Shown here: in pieces, positions 8,023 through 15,916 of the stretch
How positions within the stretch are numbered: the stretch's first letter is position 1
Layout of the letters: each line of letters begins with the position of its first letter
Assembly: GCA_007693745.1 (NCBI GenBank)
Contig: REDA01000047.1
Location: forward strand, 1 to 47,407
Direction of reading: 5' to 3'
From: Balneolaceae bacterium
Lineage (GTDB): Bacteria > Bacteroidota > Rhodothermia > Balneolales > Balneolaceae
DNA length: 47,407 bases
The notes under the pieces: generated by a model
What the model was told of the DNA's origin: nothing
Database searches by the model: none
Seen by the model: only the letters and a program-made list of their open reading frames with translations
Made by a program: the position numbers and the translations under genes

Positions 8023-8818
8023 AAAATCACTGCCGGGCTTTTGATTGCTTCCGGCAGGGCAAAGGATTGCTCATTAAAACCGTTTTTAAGCCCAATCTCT
8101 TTTTTGGCAGAACGTTCAAAACCTCATCTGTTTAAATGTAGATTCGGTTTTAAATTTGTTTCGGTCAGAAGCCCGCACAAACCTCAGGTTTACAACCCCA
8201 TCAATGGCTCTGATGAAGCCAACTCAGAAGGATTGATCCGAAAGCAGGGGAGAAAACCGATGAGCAGACTCTCTATGGTGTGAATAAATTGATTTAGACA
8301 TGAAATAAATTATTAAATATTAAATTAAAACAATGCAAATTTAATGACATTTGAAGATATTTAGTCATGCCAGTTTAGAAAAAACCTTGAAAAAAGAATG
8401 TGGATAACTTGCATTTCAAAAAGAAAACCTTTATCTACCCTTAATGCTCATATACTCTCTGTTCGATAATGAAAAACTGGAAAACACTTCTTTTTAAAAT
8501 CGCCCTGCTCATTGTGGTGATCATCGTGGCCTTTACCGGGTAAGTTCTGGCTCCCGATCCTTTGATATCTGTCTGTTCTGATTCAGATAAGCAAAATATG
8601 TCTGTTTTAGCGGGAACCGGTCAGGTTTTTGGAACAGGATTCACGTACCTGTCTCTGTAATGAAGAGGCTGATTACGTGCCGAAGACAGATCCTTCCCTG
8701 ATCAGTGGATTTCACCTGAATTTTGATCCTACGATCGTAAGCGATTCTTTTTGCTGCATTACCGCGCTGTTCTGTTCAGCCCGAATCGTGCAATAAAGAT
8801 CTCCAGGATCAGTGAGCC
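8023..8818. other. Gene-poor 0.8-kb region downstream of copA
   Basis: No established gene. About 8284-8345 is very AT-rich. A perfect DnaA-box nonamer (8399-8407) is isolated and not enough to call an origin. A 24-codon hydrophobic ORF lies at 8469-8543. Its frame stays open after the stop to 8660, and another frame is open from 8611 to 8796, so a decayed gene is possible. Neither extension resembles a family I know. Confidence 0.4.
8469..8543 (+). CDS. Candidate 24-residue membrane peptide
   Basis: The ORF encodes MKNWKTLLFK followed by a run of 12 hydrophobic residues and a TG end, a shape seen in small single-span membrane proteins or in a signal-anchor start of a longer gene. A possible promoter sits just upstream: TTG at 8409 and TATCTA at 8432, 20 nt apart. 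The same frame continues open for 38 codons after its stop, so it may instead be the remnant of a longer protein. Expression is unproven and I assign no function. Confidence 0.28.
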   Translation: MKNWKTLLFKIALLIVVIIVAFTG

Positions 8819-9268
8819 TCAGGAGTCTCTCAGTTTCATAACGATGTGTGGTATTCCATCGACCGGATAGGGCTGTCCGGTTTCTGAAAATCCAAAAGAG
8901 CGGTAAAAATCCAGCAAATATGTTTGCGCTTCAATTTCAATTTGATTTATGCCCTGCTTTCGGATTTTATCAATCGCTTTCTCCATGAGCTGCCGGCCAT
9001 ACCCCATTCCTCTTTTATCCGGATTGGAAACAACTCTGCCTATCGAAATCGAATTCAGTTTTACTCCGGCAGGCACGATACGGCAGCAGGCCAGGAGTTC
9101 ATTCTCACTGCTGTAGAGTAGAAGGTGTGCGGAGATTAAATCGACCCCGTCTATGTCTTCATAGATGCAGTTCTGCTCGATGATGAAAACATCCTGCCTC
9201 AGTTTCAAAAGATCATAAACGTGCCTCGAAGTGAGCTCACGGAAGGTTTCCGCTATTTTCCATTTCAT
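8819..9268 (-). CDS. ElaA-family GNAT N-acetyltransferase
   Basis: This 149-residue single-domain GNAT resembles E. coli ElaA closely in motif order. It has LYxLLKLRQDVFIIEQNCIY-like N-terminal text with EDIDGVDL, then ISIGRVVSNPDKRGMGYGRQ (acetyl-CoA pyrophosphate loop) and FYRSFGF...DGIPHIVM at the end. The substrate of ElaA proteins is not established. It is a single gene, transcribed toward the gene-poor region after copA. Confidence 0.88.
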   Translation of the reverse strand: MKWKIAETFRELTSRHVYDLLKLRQDVFIIEQNCIYEDIDGVDLISAHLLLYSSENELLACCRIVPAGVKLNSISIGRVVSNPDKRGMGYGRQLMEKAIDKIRKQGINQIEIEAQTYLLDFYRSFGFSETGQPYPVDGIPHIVMKLRDS

Positions 9269-9403
9269 GGTGATAACTTTTTTTGACGGTTGCCGTATGT
9301 TACAAAAAGTATGATTGCTTATAAACAGTATCCGTCCGGTCTCATTCAGAACGGGTCGTTGTTGATTCAGGCAGATTCAGATTTTTAAGAAAAGGTTTAC
9401 AAA

Positions 9404-9555
9404 GCCATCTGTTGATGGCGGATTTAAAAAACCAGGAGTTTTGCAGAAGATTAAGGCGAAAGCGAATGTAATACCGCAGTCTGTTTGCGAACCGTGAGGA
9501 GTTTAAAGTACCGCCAACGAAGATATTGGGCAAAAGAACAGTTTTTAACAGGCCG
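9404..9555 (+). repeat. Interspersed intergenic element, copy A
   Basis: This about 150-bp stretch aligns with 18826-18984. Shared blocks in the same order are AAAAACCAGG, a GAT/ATCAAGGYGA-type block, AAGC, ACCGCAGT, CGAAG, TATTGGG and AAAAGRACAGTT. The distance between ACCGCAGT and TATTGGG is 43 nt here and 44 nt in copy B. A perfect hairpin, GCCATC TGTT GATGGC (9404-9419), opens this copy. Both copies lie just upstream of plus-strand genes in the same orientation. A short minus-strand reading frame across this copy is, in my view, not a real gene. The 9269-9587 interval holds nothing else I recognise. Confidence 0.62.
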
Positions 9556-9587
9556 CTAATGATAACCCGAACAGAGCAGAGGAGAAC

Positions 9588-9914
9588 ATGATAAAAATCT
9601 TACTCATTAACAGTATTGTGATTTTTGCAGGAGCCTATCTTTTAAATGGGGTCACCGTGAAGAATTTTTTGTCAGCGATTGGGGTAGCCGTGGTACTGGC
9701 GATTATCAATGCCCTGCTAAAGCCGTTGATTCTGTTTCTGACACTCCCTCTTACTATTCTCACACTGGGTCTTTTTGTACTGGTTATCAATGCATGGATG
9801 CTGATGCTGGCTGATAAAGTCATCGATGGATTTAAAATCAAAAACTTCTGGTGGGCTGTTATTTTCAGCATTTTCATTTCGATTGCGAATGGCCTCATGC
9901 TAAGGATTTTCTGA
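9588..9914 (+). CDS. YvlD-like four-helix membrane protein (phage holin family 4 superfamily)
   Basis: A 108-residue, very hydrophobic protein with four predicted membrane segments (about 3-20, 28-47, 52-75, 85-107). It has the family's LSAIGVAVVLAIINALLKP and LPLTILTLGLF motifs (pfam04020 type). Despite the 'holin' label, chromosomal members are widespread and of unknown function. There are no phage genes nearby. It is 120 bp upstream of ptsH. Confidence 0.85.
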   Translation: MIKILLINSIVIFAGAYLLNGVTVKNFLSAIGVAVVLAIINALLKPLILFLTLPLTILTLGLFVLVINAWMLMLADKVIDGFKIKNFWWAVIFSIFISIANGLMLRIF

Positions 9915-10035
9915 AACAGTCACGATATTCTCAATCGGTTTTTCTATTTTGTATTGCATATTGCCCGGATAGCAGATGCACTGTTTCTGCTTGCTGATCA
10001 AAAAGACTGCCACCCGAAATTTATTAAGTAACCAG

Positions 10036-10314
10036 ATGGTTTCTCAACTTGTTGTCGTTAAAAATGAATCGGGGCTGCATGCCCGGCCGGCATCCGTGCT
10101 GGTAAAACACGCCACGAAGTATCAATCAGAATTTACCATTAAAATGTACGGCTACTCTGTAAATGGAAAGAGCATTCTCGGAGTGATGACTCTCGCTGCC
10201 GAATGCGGAGCCGAAATGGAACTGGTGCTTGAGGGTCCTGATGAGCAAGAAGCACTGAGAGAACTCGTAGCCCTGTTTGAAAATAAATTCCAATCTCACA
10301 ACGAACAGGAATGA
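10036..10314 (+). CDS. ptsH: Phosphocarrier protein HPr
   Basis: HPr carries phosphate from enzyme I to its partners. I chose the start at 10036 rather than the in-frame upstream ATG at 9976. It gives MVSQLVVVKN and places the phosphorylated histidine at residue 15 (GLHARPAS) and the regulatory serine at residue 46 (NGKSILGVM), exactly the canonical numbering. The product is 92 residues. Its stop overlaps the ptsI start by four bases (ATGA), so the two are translationally coupled. Both His15 and Ser46 being conserved suggests the carrier could be phosphorylated at either site. No HPr kinase or EII gene is in the window. Confidence 0.93.
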   Translation: MVSQLVVVKNESGLHARPASVLVKHATKYQSEFTIKMYGYSVNGKSILGVMTLAAECGAEMELVLEGPDEQEALRELVALFENKFQSHNEQE

Positions 10315-12029
10315 ATCAGTTTACTCAACCGGTATTGTTATCGGGGAAACCGGCCGCACCGGGTATTGGCATCGGGCAGGCAAGAATCCTGAAGAGTGAG
10401 ACCACCGGGGTGAGTCCCGAAACGATTGGCCCGGAATCAATTACGGAAAATTTAAAAAAATATGAGAAGGCCTCTTCATTTCTTCTGCAGGAGTATGAGA
10501 TGCTGAAATCCTCTACCGGCGATCGTGATGCGAAGGATATTCTGGATGCCCAGATTCAGATTTTACAGGACCCGGAGCTTGAAAAAACGATCCGCAGGCA
10601 GATTAAACAGGAACGGTACAGCATGGAGTATGCCGTATTCAATACGTTTAATGACTACATCAGACTGTTCCAGTCTTCTTCAGTGCGATGGGCAAACGAC
10701 CGTGTCATCGATGTGGTATCCATCCGTGATGAACTGATTGACGCTGCGAGAGAGAAGAAGAAGGTCATTCGGGTGAAACCAAATGAAATCGTATTCGCAG
10801 AGGATATCTCCCCGGCGGTAATGGTGAAAATATCCCGAACCGAAATTGCCGGTATCGTGATTGAGCGGGGTGGATTAACCTCGCATGTGGTGATTCTGTC
10901 TCAGTCGCTGGGTATTCCCTGTGTGATCAATGCCCGATGGAATCGCTACGAGCTGAAAAAGGGTGCTTCAGTGATTATTGACGGCATAGCAGGCCAGGTG
11001 ATTCTGAATCCCACTGCCGATCAGAAGGAGACCTACCGCCAGCGAAAAGGAGATGAGGTGCTGCGCTTCAAAAAAGCTCTGGATTGGGTTCTGAGCCCAA
11101 ATGAAACCCGCTGCGGATCATCCTTCACCTTGCGCGCCAACGTAGAATTTCTTGAAGAACTGCCCAAAGTAAATGAGTATATGGCAGAGGGAATCGGCCT
11201 GCTCCGGACCGAAACCATTCTGTTCGAAAGTGAAAATTTTGACGTGGTAAAGCAGATGAAGTTTTATTCCACACTGCTTGAACAGACGGGTGACCATCCT
11301 GTCACAATTCGGCTCTTTGACGCCGGTGGTGACAAACTGCTGGAAGATTCTGTTCGTGAATCGAATCCTTTTCTCGGATGGAGAGGGGTGAGGATGCTTC
11401 TCGACAAAAAGGATCTGCTGCGTAAACAGCTGGAAGCGGTTTACAGAGTTTCAGCACTATTCCCCGGCAGGATCAGAATCCTGATACCTATGGTATCCCG
11501 TACTGAGGAGATCGAACGGGTCAGAGAGGTGTGTGATGAAGTTCAGCGAAACCTGAAAAAACAATCGCTGCAACCCGACGGAAAAATTCCGCTGGGGATT
11601 ATGATTGAAGTTCCGTCAGCTGTTCTCGTGGCGGATCAGGCAGCAGCACTATGCGATTTCTTCAGTATAGGAACAAACGACCTTACTCAGTACACCTTTG
11701 CAGTGGATAGAGGAAATGAGCGGGTTTCAGAACTGTTTGACAGTTTTCACCCGGCGATTTGGAAGCTCATCAAAATGACGAAGGAGGCTGCTGACAGGGC
11801 GGAAATTCCTCTGACGATCTGCGGTGAGATGGCATCAAGACCGGAGGCGGCAGCCTGCTTTGTCGGGCTGGGAATCACCGATCTGAGCATGAACAGCGCC
11901 TCGATCCCAAAAGTGAAGTCCGTACTTTGCCGCCACACCCTGGCAGAAATGCAGAAACTCGCAGCTGATGTGACAGCAACAGGTGAAATTCAGGAAATAC
12001 ACAAACTTTTGACCAAATGGAGATTTTAA
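10311..12029 (+). CDS. ptsI: Phosphoenolpyruvate-protein phosphotransferase (PTS enzyme I)
   Basis: Enzyme I autophosphorylates from PEP and passes the phosphate to HPr. At 572 residues it is full length. The phosphohistidine is His192 in GGLTSHVVILSQSLGIP. The PEP-binding TIM barrel shows RTETILF, NPFLGWRGVRMLL, GIMIEVPSA, GTNDLTQYTFAVDRGN and the terminal LTICGEMASRPEAA with the catalytic Cys. It is coupled to ptsH by a 4-bp overlap. With no sugar EII component nearby, the pair may serve a regulatory or mannose/nitrogen-type PTS encoded elsewhere. Confidence 0.96.
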   Translation: MNQFTQPVLLSGKPAAPGIGIGQARILKSETTGVSPETIGPESITENLKKYEKASSFLLQEYEMLKSSTGDRDAKDILDAQIQILQDPELEKTIRRQIKQERYSMEYAVFNTFNDYIRLFQSSSVRWANDRVIDVVSIRDELIDAAREKKKVIRVKPNEIVFAEDISPAVMVKISRTEIAGIVIERGGLTSHVVILSQSLGIPCVINARWNRYELKKGASVIIDGIAGQVILNPTADQKETYRQRKGDEVLRFKKALDWVLSPNETRCGSSFTLRANVEFLEELPKVNEYMAEGIGLLRTETILFESENFDVVKQMKFYSTLLEQTGDHPVTIRLFDAGGDKLLEDSVRESNPFLGWRGVRMLLDKKDLLRKQLEAVYRVSALFPGRIRILIPMVSRTEEIERVREVCDEVQRNLKKQSLQPDGKIPLGIMIEVPSAVLVADQAAALCDFFSIGTNDLTQYTFAVDRGNERVSELFDSFHPAIWKLIKMTKEAADRAEIPLTICGEMASRPEAAACFVGLGITDLSMNSASIPKVKSVLCRHTLAEMQKLAADVTATGEIQEIHKLLTKWRF

Positions 12030-12105
12030 TATTATTGTATTCGCTGAATTCTTTGCACATACGGTGTTTTGACCAGTATTTTCGTTAATGCACAATTAAG
12101 CCTCA

Positions 12106-12125
12106 CTGAAGCAACCAGGCTTCGG
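12106..12125 (+). terminator. Possible terminator hairpin after ptsI
   Basis: CTGAAGC (12106-12112) can pair with GCTTCGG (12119-12125) with one G-U pair and a 6-nt loop, followed by only a short T run. It is about 75 nt beyond the ptsI stop. Confidence 0.3.
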
Positions 12126-12397
12126 TTTCATAGATGCATCAGTCCCTGATTTTCGAAACATTCTGGATCGGCATCTGTTTTTTTTCTTTAACCCGAGAGC
12201 TTCTTTTATCTTTTTCCCTTAAACAGAAACCGCTACCAAGCAGTATTTTAATTAGGTAAATAAGATAAATGGCTAATAATTAATAATTAAACAGGTATTA
12301 ATAAATTATTAATATCTATTAAGGTCTTTAAATTCTTAAATTATTTAAGTATTTTTATTTTTTACAAATTTTAAAACTATTCAAATCCATTATTGCG
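12126..12397. other. AT-rich leader region before the CBM48-like gene
   Basis: The interval 12030-12397 contains no gene. From about 12240 to 12380 the sequence is almost entirely A/T, with several near-palindromic ATTAATAAATTATTAAT-type motifs. It probably carries the promoter of the downstream operon, but the bias makes any single -10 call unsafe. It could also be a binding region for a nucleoid-type protein. Confidence 0.35.
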
Positions 12398-12697
12398 ATG
12401 ATCAAAAAAGAGTTTACCCCAAAAAGAACAGTTTGTAAGGTCACATTTTCCATTCCTGCTGAATGGGCTGAAAAAAACGTACAGCTTGTTGGAGATTTTA
12501 ACGACTGGGATGAAGATTCAGATGCGATGGTGAAGAAGGGTGATGTCTGGACAACCACCCTGCGGCTGCAACCTGAGACCCGCTATCGATTTAAGTATCT
12601 GATCGACAATGATAACTGGGAAAATGACGACGCTGCTGATGAATATGTGGAAAATATCTTTGGCAGCGATGACAGTGTTGTAAATATCGGAAAATAG
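12398..12697 (+). CDS. Small CBM48 / isoamylase-early-set (glycogen-binding-like) protein
   Basis: A 99-residue stand-alone early-set immunoglobulin-like domain. The signature QLVGDFNDWDE followed by the WTTTLRLQPETRYRFKYL strand block matches the glycogen-binding domains of AMPK beta subunits and branching enzymes. There is no catalytic domain, signal peptide or membrane segment, so it is probably cytosolic. It is separated from birA by 3 bp and so heads the birA-tilS-hpt operon. The functional link to those genes is unclear. Ligand binding is inferred from the fold only. Confidence 0.82.
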   Translation: MIKKEFTPKRTVCKVTFSIPAEWAEKNVQLVGDFNDWDEDSDAMVKKGDVWTTTLRLQPETRYRFKYLIDNDNWENDDAADEYVENIFGSDDSVVNIGK

Positions 12698-12700
12698 ACT

Positions 12701-13540
12701 ATGGATACCGGCCCGTTCAACGAAGAGGAGTTTCTGCTGTTTCTTCAGACAGAATGGGTCGGCAAGCATTTTATCAGTCTGCCGGTATCGGATTCCACGA
12801 ATTCCTATCTGAAGGAACTTCCTCAGTGCGATTCACCCCACGGATCTGTCGTTTTTAGCGATCATCAGAAAAAGGGGAGGGGACAGTATGGAAAACGGTG
12901 GGTCTCTGAGCCCTGTGCAAACCTCTCTTTTTCTGTCATTTTCAGACCGGAATGTGCAAATGCATTGCCACTTTTGACTTTGGGCTGCGCTTATGCTTCG
13001 CTCACTGTTTTTGAGAGATACAGCAGTGAAAGCCTGGTTTTAAAATGGCCCAATGACCTGCTGGCTTCCGGTTTGAAACTGGGCGGCTTGCTTACCGAAT
13101 CTGTTTTTATGGGGATGTTTCCGGAGAGGGTTGTGGTCGGTATTGGCCTGAATCTATTTCAGACAACATTTCCGGGGGATCTGAGTGAGACGGCGATTTC
13201 ACTCTCTCAGCTGAGTGACAAACCGTTTTCAAGGGAAAAAATTCTGGCCGAACTGCTTCAGGAGATCGAGTTTGTTTACAGTTTCTGGAAACAGCAGCCA
13301 TCTCTTCTCAGAGGACTTGTACAGAAGAAAATGGAGGGGTACGGTTCCTGGGTCAGGATATCGGTTCACAATGAGTTGCAGGAGGAGCCCTATAAATTTA
13401 TCGGAATCAGTGAGCGGGGAGAACTATTGATGTTGAATGAGCAGCTGGATGTGCATACATTTAGTTATGAGCAAGTTCGAATCATCACCGGTAGTGAAGG
13501 AATTCCGCAAACAGGTGACCCGGTATCTTCAGGATTCTGA
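12701..13540 (+). CDS. birA: Biotin-[acetyl-CoA-carboxylase] ligase
   Basis: BirA activates biotin as biotinyl-AMP and attaches it to the biotin carboxyl carrier protein. The 279-residue protein has the catalytic domain motifs DSTNSYLKEL, KKGRGQYGKRW (adenylate-binding loop), LKWPNDLL, GGLLTES and VVGIGLNL. It lacks the N-terminal winged helix of E. coli BirA, so it should be a ligase without repressor function. The 3' end overlaps the start of tilS. Confidence 0.92.
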   Translation: MDTGPFNEEEFLLFLQTEWVGKHFISLPVSDSTNSYLKELPQCDSPHGSVVFSDHQKKGRGQYGKRWVSEPCANLSFSVIFRPECANALPLLTLGCAYASLTVFERYSSESLVLKWPNDLLASGLKLGGLLTESVFMGMFPERVVVGIGLNLFQTTFPGDLSETAISLSQLSDKPFSREKILAELLQEIEFVYSFWKQQPSLLRGLVQKKMEGYGSWVRISVHNELQEEPYKFIGISERGELLMLNEQLDVHTFSYEQVRIITGSEGIPQTGDPVSSGF

Positions 13541-14822
13541 CAGGACGGTATTGGCCGGCATCAGTGGCGGACCCGACTCCATGGCACTTCTCTATCTGCT
13601 GAACCGCCACAATGTGAATACAGTGGTTGTTCACTGTAATTACCAGCTAAGAGGCAAGCATTCGGAACAGGATCAGCTGATGGTGGAGCAGTTCTCATCT
13701 CTCTGGAAGATGGAATGTATCTCACTCAGACTCGACCCCGGAGATGCTGAGGGTACAAACTTTCAGCAATGGGCGAGGGAGGAGCGTTACCGGATTTTCC
13801 GTGAACTGAAAAGCGAAACCGGAGCCTCACTGATTCTGACTGCGCATCATGAGGATGATCAGGCAGAGACCATTTTGCAAAAGATCCTGAGAGGTGGTGG
13901 TCTTTCATCGTGGCAGGCGATGAAAGTATGGAGTGGTGATCTGTTCAGGCCGCTGCTGAATTGCAAGAAGGGTGAGATCATGCAGTTTCTGCATGAACAG
14001 AGTATTCCCTATAAAATCGACAGCAGCAACGAGGAATCAACGTATGCCCGGAATTTTATCCGTAATACCTGGTTCCCGGAAATGAACAGGCTTTTTCCCG
14101 GCTGGAAAGAAAATCTGCTCAAAATCCCACATAGAGCAGCCGAATTTAGTTTGCTGACCGACTCGGTTCTGGATCGGATCCTGGATGACGAATTTCATCT
14201 GAACAGAGAAGGATTCATGGAACTGGACAATGGACTGAAACCTGTGATACTCCACCGGTTTGTGGAACGCCTTGCACCTGAGGCGGATCTGAGCCGCGGA
14301 TTCCTGGACAGAATGGAAAAGCTCGATAAGCTGCAGACCGGAAAATCCTGGACAGTATCGGAGCAATTAAACCTGCTTCGCGATCGCGGCTCTTTTGTTC
14401 TGGTGAGTCGCACAGCGGATCCTTACGATTTATACAGAATCACGCCGGAAGAGCTGAAGGATGGGTTTCTTGCCGGCCATATAGAGATGAGAACCGAGCA
14501 GTATCAACAGAAAATTGAGGAAGGAATATTACAGCTGGATTTTGACAGGCTTCTCTTCCCGCTCACACTTCGCCGTTGGGAGGATGGGGATGCGATCCGG
14601 CCGCTTGGAATGAGGGGAACCCAGAGTGTATCCGATCATCTAACCAACCGGAAAATTCCCGCGGTGAAAAAACGGGACGCTTTTGTACTCCTCTCTTTTG
14701 ACGGGACTATTTCTGCTGTTATCTTTCCGAAGCTTAAATCCGGGCCGTTTTCCGGCACAATATCTGAAACCGTTCGTTGCACCCGTAAAACCCGTAATAT
14801 ATTAACGATTCGAACCCGATAG
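13467..14822 (+). CDS. tilS: tRNA(Ile)-lysidine synthetase
   Basis: TilS converts C34 of tRNA-Ile(CAU) to lysidine so that it reads AUA codons. The PP-loop is SGGPDSMALLYLL, followed by VVHCNYQLRG and LTAHHEDDQAETILQKILRG. The C-terminal region includes FPLTLRRWEDGDAIRP, typical of the TilS C-terminal domain. I prefer the ATG at 13467 (MSKFESSPVV, 451 residues). An in-frame ATG at 13437 would add ten residues. Either start overlaps the birA 3' end (by 74 or 104 bases). The next gene, hpt, begins 3 bp downstream, the tilS-hpt order common in Bacteroidota. Confidence 0.92.
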   Translation: MSKFESSPVVKEFRKQVTRYLQDSDRTVLAGISGGPDSMALLYLLNRHNVNTVVVHCNYQLRGKHSEQDQLMVEQFSSLWKMECISLRLDPGDAEGTNFQQWAREERYRIFRELKSETGASLILTAHHEDDQAETILQKILRGGGLSSWQAMKVWSGDLFRPLLNCKKGEIMQFLHEQSIPYKIDSSNEESTYARNFIRNTWFPEMNRLFPGWKENLLKIPHRAAEFSLLTDSVLDRILDDEFHLNREGFMELDNGLKPVILHRFVERLAPEADLSRGFLDRMEKLDKLQTGKSWTVSEQLNLLRDRGSFVLVSRTADPYDLYRITPEELKDGFLAGHIEMRTEQYQQKIEEGILQLDFDRLLFPLTLRRWEDGDAIRPLGMRGTQSVSDHLTNRKIPAVKKRDAFVLLSFDGTISAVIFPKLKSGPFSGTISETVRCTRKTRNILTIRTR

Positions 14823-14825
14823 CCT

Positions 14826-15380
14826 ATGGATCTTTATCAACCTGAGGTCGTTCACGTAAATGGCGAACAATTCCGTGTATATCTTACACATGAAGAGATA
14901 CAGCAGCGTATTAAACAGATCGGAACCTCCATCAGCAGGGATTTTTCTGAAAAAAAACCCATTTTTATTGGAGTCTTGAACGGTGCGTACATTTTCCTTG
15001 CGGATCTGATGAGGTATGTAACGATTCCATGCGAAGTGGATTTCATGAAACTGAGCAGCTATGGAGACGAGAAAGTATCTTCGGGTCAGGTAGAGGATTT
15101 GAAGGAGATCAACGCAAACATCAGAGGCAGGCATGTGATTCTTGTGGAGGATATTATTGATACCGGACTCTCTATGAAGTATCTGATTGATAAAGTGAAA
15201 CTGATGAATCCCGCTTCACTCACCGTAGTGACTCTGCTCCATAAGCAGGATGCCACGCGGTATGAAGTACAGATCGATTATACAGCCTTCAGGATTCCGA
15301 ATCTCTTTGTCCTGGGCTATGGTCTCGATTATGCCCAGGAGGGAAGAAATCTGGCTCAGATCTATATTCTGGAGGAGTGA
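14826..15380 (+). CDS. hpt: Hypoxanthine phosphoribosyltransferase
   Basis: This enzyme salvages hypoxanthine or guanine to IMP or GMP using PRPP. The 184-residue protein shows the PRPP-binding motif VILVEDIIDTGLSM (about residues 101-114) and FIGVLNGAYIFLADL near the N-terminus. It lies 3 bp after tilS. Purine nucleoside phosphorylase, the enzyme that would supply its substrate, is encoded at 22688-23482. Confidence 0.94.
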   Translation: MDLYQPEVVHVNGEQFRVYLTHEEIQQRIKQIGTSISRDFSEKKPIFIGVLNGAYIFLADLMRYVTIPCEVDFMKLSSYGDEKVSSGQVEDLKEINANIRGRHVILVEDIIDTGLSMKYLIDKVKLMNPASLTVVTLLHKQDATRYEVQIDYTAFRIPNLFVLGYGLDYAQEGRNLAQIYILEE

Positions 15381-15390
15381 AACCATCAGG

Positions 15391-15413
15391 ATTGAAGATC
15401 GGTGATTTTCAAT
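15391..15413 (+). terminator. Hairpin after hpt
   Basis: ATTGAAGATC pairs with GATTTTCAAT over 10 bp (one G-U), with loop GGT, 10 nt after the hpt stop. There is no U tract, so it may be an mRNA 3' stabilising or processing hairpin, or a weak terminator. Confidence 0.42.
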
Positions 15414-15443
15414 GGACTGATTTGGGAAAGGATAAAATCTCTG

Positions 15444-15476
15444 TTGCAAAGGCAGTGTAAAGGTTGGTATATTTAA
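15444..15476 (+). promoter_or_regulatory. Promoter of the tRNA-Ser gene
   Basis: TTGCAA (15444-15449), an 18-nt spacer ending in GGTTGG, then TATATTTAA (15468-15476), 26 nt before the mature tRNA. Box sequences, spacing and the TTGG before the -10 are shared with the tRNA-Leu promoter at 121-153. Confidence 0.6.
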
Positions 15477-15502
15477 TGCCTAATGACTTATTTTCACCAC
15501 AC

Positions 15503-15590
15503 GGAGAGATGGCTGAGTGGTCGAAAGCGCTCCCCTGCTAAGGGAGTATACTCCAAAAGGGTATCGAGGGTTCGAATCCCTCTCTCTCCG
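15503..15590 (+). tRNA. tRNA-Ser (GCT)
   Basis: Acceptor GGAGAGA (15503-15509) pairs with TCTCTCC (15583-15589), discriminator G at 15590. The anticodon stem CTCCC/GGGAG encloses loop CTGCTAA, giving anticodon GCT. A long variable arm (class II) and a GAGGG/CCCTC T stem with loop TTCGAAT are present. CCA is not encoded. It reads AGC/AGU serine codons. Confidence 0.97.
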
Positions 15591-15596
15591 CCGGAA

Positions 15597-15626
15597 AACC
15601 TGATCAGAGTGGTCAGGTTTTTTTTT
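15597..15626 (+). terminator. Intrinsic terminator of tRNA-Ser
   Basis: AACCTGATC (15597-15605), loop AGAGT, GGTCAGGTT (15611-15619). This is a 9-bp stem with one G-U pair followed by nine T residues (15618-15626). Confidence 0.88.
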
Positions 15627-15916
15627 ACCTGTTCACCCGACTCGTGGCAGGAGTAGAATTACGAGAGGATAGAATTGCCGGCAGTCTTGGATTGATGAAT
15701 CTGTATTTATTCGCATTTTGGAAAAATGCCGCCAGAGAGAATGACGTAAACAGGCATAAAATTCAGTTACCCGGTTCGATGCATAGACTTTAAAACCGGA
15801 TCAAAAAGAGTCAGGAGGCGTTTTTCTGCTCTTCCCCCTGGTCATGATCATGATGAAGTGCTACAGATCGTGAATTGGAAAAATCACTACACCTTGTTTC
15901 GTTAAACTCATACAGG

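Noticed and set aside
8399-8407. A perfect DnaA-box nonamer (TGTGGATAA) beside an AT-rich stretch, suggesting an origin
   Set aside because: Only one box is present; a 9-mer on two strands is expected by chance in roughly one of three windows of this size, and no origin-linked genes are near.
8611-8796. A Cys-containing open frame after the 24-residue ORF
   Set aside because: No start codon in frame after the preceding stop and no recognisable similarity; kept only as a possible decayed gene.
9342-9533. A 63-codon minus-strand frame in the intergenic region before the holin-like gene
   Set aside because: It overlaps the interspersed element and is explained by it; no start context or family support.
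9588-9914. Phage remnant because of the 'holin' family name
   Set aside because: Chromosomal YvlD-like proteins are common without prophage, and no phage genes surround it.
12701-13540. BirA as a biotin repressor
   Set aside because: The winged-helix DNA-binding domain is absent, so only ligase activity is supported.
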